Positions 5,913-6,787 of a stretch of DNA of 6,787 bases are shown in pieces. A program made the position numbers and the translations under genes. Position 1 is the first letter of the stretch, and the number at the start of each line of letters is the position of its first letter. Under the pieces are notes generated by a model, which saw only the letters and a list, made by a program, of their open reading frames with translations, searched no databases and was not told the DNA's origin. The DNA lies in contig CAJJMX010000092.1 of the NCBI GenBank assembly GCA_905192935.1, positions 1 through 6,787 of the forward strand, read 5' to 3'. Source of the DNA: an uncultured Mailhella sp. (GTDB lineage Bacteria > Desulfobacterota > Desulfovibrionia > Desulfovibrionales > Desulfovibrionaceae).

Positions 5913-6787
5913 ATGTTCATTCCAAAAAATACTGAGCTTCTTACCTACAAAGCTGGCAAGTGGTTTTTTACGGCATCCTGCAATGAAGCGGAAATTTATC
6001 CGCTTCTTGTGCAGGCCAGGACTCTTTTTGATGCAGTATCGGCAATTCCTCTTCTGCCCAGATGGCGGTCCCGACTGCAGACGAACATTCTTACTCGTTC
6101 CATACATGGAACGGCATCCATTGAAGGGAATCCTCTGACACAGGAGGAAGTGGCGGAAGAGCTGGCCGAAACGGATCGGCCTATGAAGAGTTCTTCAGAT
6201 GCTGAAAAGGAAATAAGTAATCTTTGCAGATTGTATGAACGTCTCAAGGTCGTGGAACGTCCTGAAGAGCCGCTGAATGAAAAGCTTATAAGACGCTTTC
6301 ATGAAACGATTACGGATGGACTCGCTTTTGAGGATAATATACCCGGCCACTATAGAAATTCTCCGGTCATCGTGGGGGATGCCGATCATGGCGGTGTGTA
6401 TAAGCCTCCCAAGGAAAGAGCAGACGTCATGCAGCTCATGACGTGTTTTTCCGACTGGCTCAACAGCGATGATATGCAGACGTTTGATCCTATGCTGCGG
6501 GCTGCCTGCGCTCATTATTATCTTGTCCGCATTCATCCCTTCCGCGACGGAAACGGCAGAACGGCCCGCTTTGCAGAGGCTTATATTCTTTCCCGGGCAG
6601 GAATGCATTTAATTGCGCCGGTACTTTCCAATTACTATTGTCTGCACAAGGACGACTATTTCTGTGTCATTTCGGAAACGGCAAAGGCAAAGGAGATGAC
6701 GCCGGTTTTCCGCTTCATGCTTACAGCAGTCTATGAGTCTCTGAAAAATATCCAGAAGGAAATTCTGCCGTCCATAAATTTTCTTCT
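5913..6787 (+). CDS. Fic-domain protein AMPylase, class II-like (partial, 3' end cut)
   Basis: Fic enzymes usually move AMP from ATP to a hydroxyl group of a target protein. The visible 291 codons carry a complete active-site motif H208-P-F-R-D-G-N-G-R-T-A-R219, with the catalytic His208, metal-binding Asp212 and ATP-contacting Arg216 and Arg219. T67-A-S-I-E71-G72 fits the inhibitory pattern [S/T]xxxE[G/N] placed before the Fic core, which marks class II, self-inhibited enzymes. Residues about 146-166 (G-H-Y-R-N ... V-Y-K-P-P) form the usual flap that positions targets. ATG 5913 is the only in-frame ATG after the TAA at 5874-5876, and GGAG at 5901-5904 is 8 bases upstream. GC is near 48% in a sampled line, well below the phage genes. 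No antitoxin gene precedes it. The frame stays open to the edge. The C-terminal part, often a winged helix, is not visible. The target is unknown. Confidence 0.9.
   Translation, partial: MFIPKNTELLTYKAGKWFFTASCNEAEIYPLLVQARTLFDAVSAIPLLPRWRSRLQTNILTRSIHGTASIEGNPLTQEEVAEELAETDRPMKSSSDAEKEISNLCRLYERLKVVERPEEPLNEKLIRRFHETITDGLAFEDNIPGHYRNSPVIVGDADHGGVYKPPKERADVMQLMTCFSDWLNSDDMQTFDPMLRAACAHYYLVRIHPFRDGNGRTARFAEAYILSRAGMHLIAPVLSNYYCLHKDDYFCVISETAKAKEMTPVFRFMLTAVYESLKNIQKEILPSINFL

Noticed and set aside
5782..6138. Plus-strand 118-aa open frame overlapping the Fic start
   Set aside because: It has no ribosome binding site and no domain, crosses the Fic promoter, and is out of frame with the Fic coding sequence.
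6195..6608. Minus-strand 137-aa open frame
   Set aside because: It is the antisense of the Fic gene, which has a full catalytic motif on the plus strand.

Overview
The window looks like part of a prophage, or a prophage remnant, in a high-GC bacterium. The left 5.4 kb is strongly GC-rich (about 67% in one 60-base line sampled inside the large terminase gene). Its genes are packed head to tail on the + strand with overlapping stop and start codons. The style of the GC-rich palindromes between genes makes me think of a Desulfovibrionaceae-like host, but that is a weak impression and no marker gene here proves it.

Layout. Positions 1-119 are an intergenic leader with half of a palindromic repeat cut by the window edge, a GC-rich hairpin and three TGCCTTT(T)CC repeats. 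Positions 120-5468 hold a podovirus-type DNA packaging and procapsid module in the same order as phage P22: small terminase, large terminase, P22-like portal (705 aa), a 52-aa small ORF, a 91-aa helical ORF and an acidic scaffolding protein. In P22 the coat protein follows the scaffold. No coat gene is seen here. Instead, positions 5469-5912 are non-coding and full of inverted repeats, and composition then drops sharply (about 22% GC at 5821-5880). From 5913 to the window end there is the start of a Fic-domain protein (291 codons visible, cut by the edge) with an intact AMPylation motif and an N-terminal auto-inhibitory motif.

How the genes work together. The small terminase should recognise the phage genome. 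The large terminase (ATPase plus nuclease) should pump it through the portal into a shell whose assembly is directed by the scaffold. Overlapping genes (TGATG, ATGA and an 11-nt overlap) suggest one polycistronic message with translational coupling. The Fic protein is not a structural partner. It has its own likely promoter and operator, and looks like cargo or host-derived DNA next to the module.

Points worth a second look: matching inverted elements bracket the packaging module (25 of 28 positions identical); alanine codons switch from almost all GCG to almost all GCC along the module; an 11-bp inverted repeat encloses a 194-bp non-coding stretch; and a perfect 9-bp-arm inverted repeat abuts the TATAAT box of the Fic gene.
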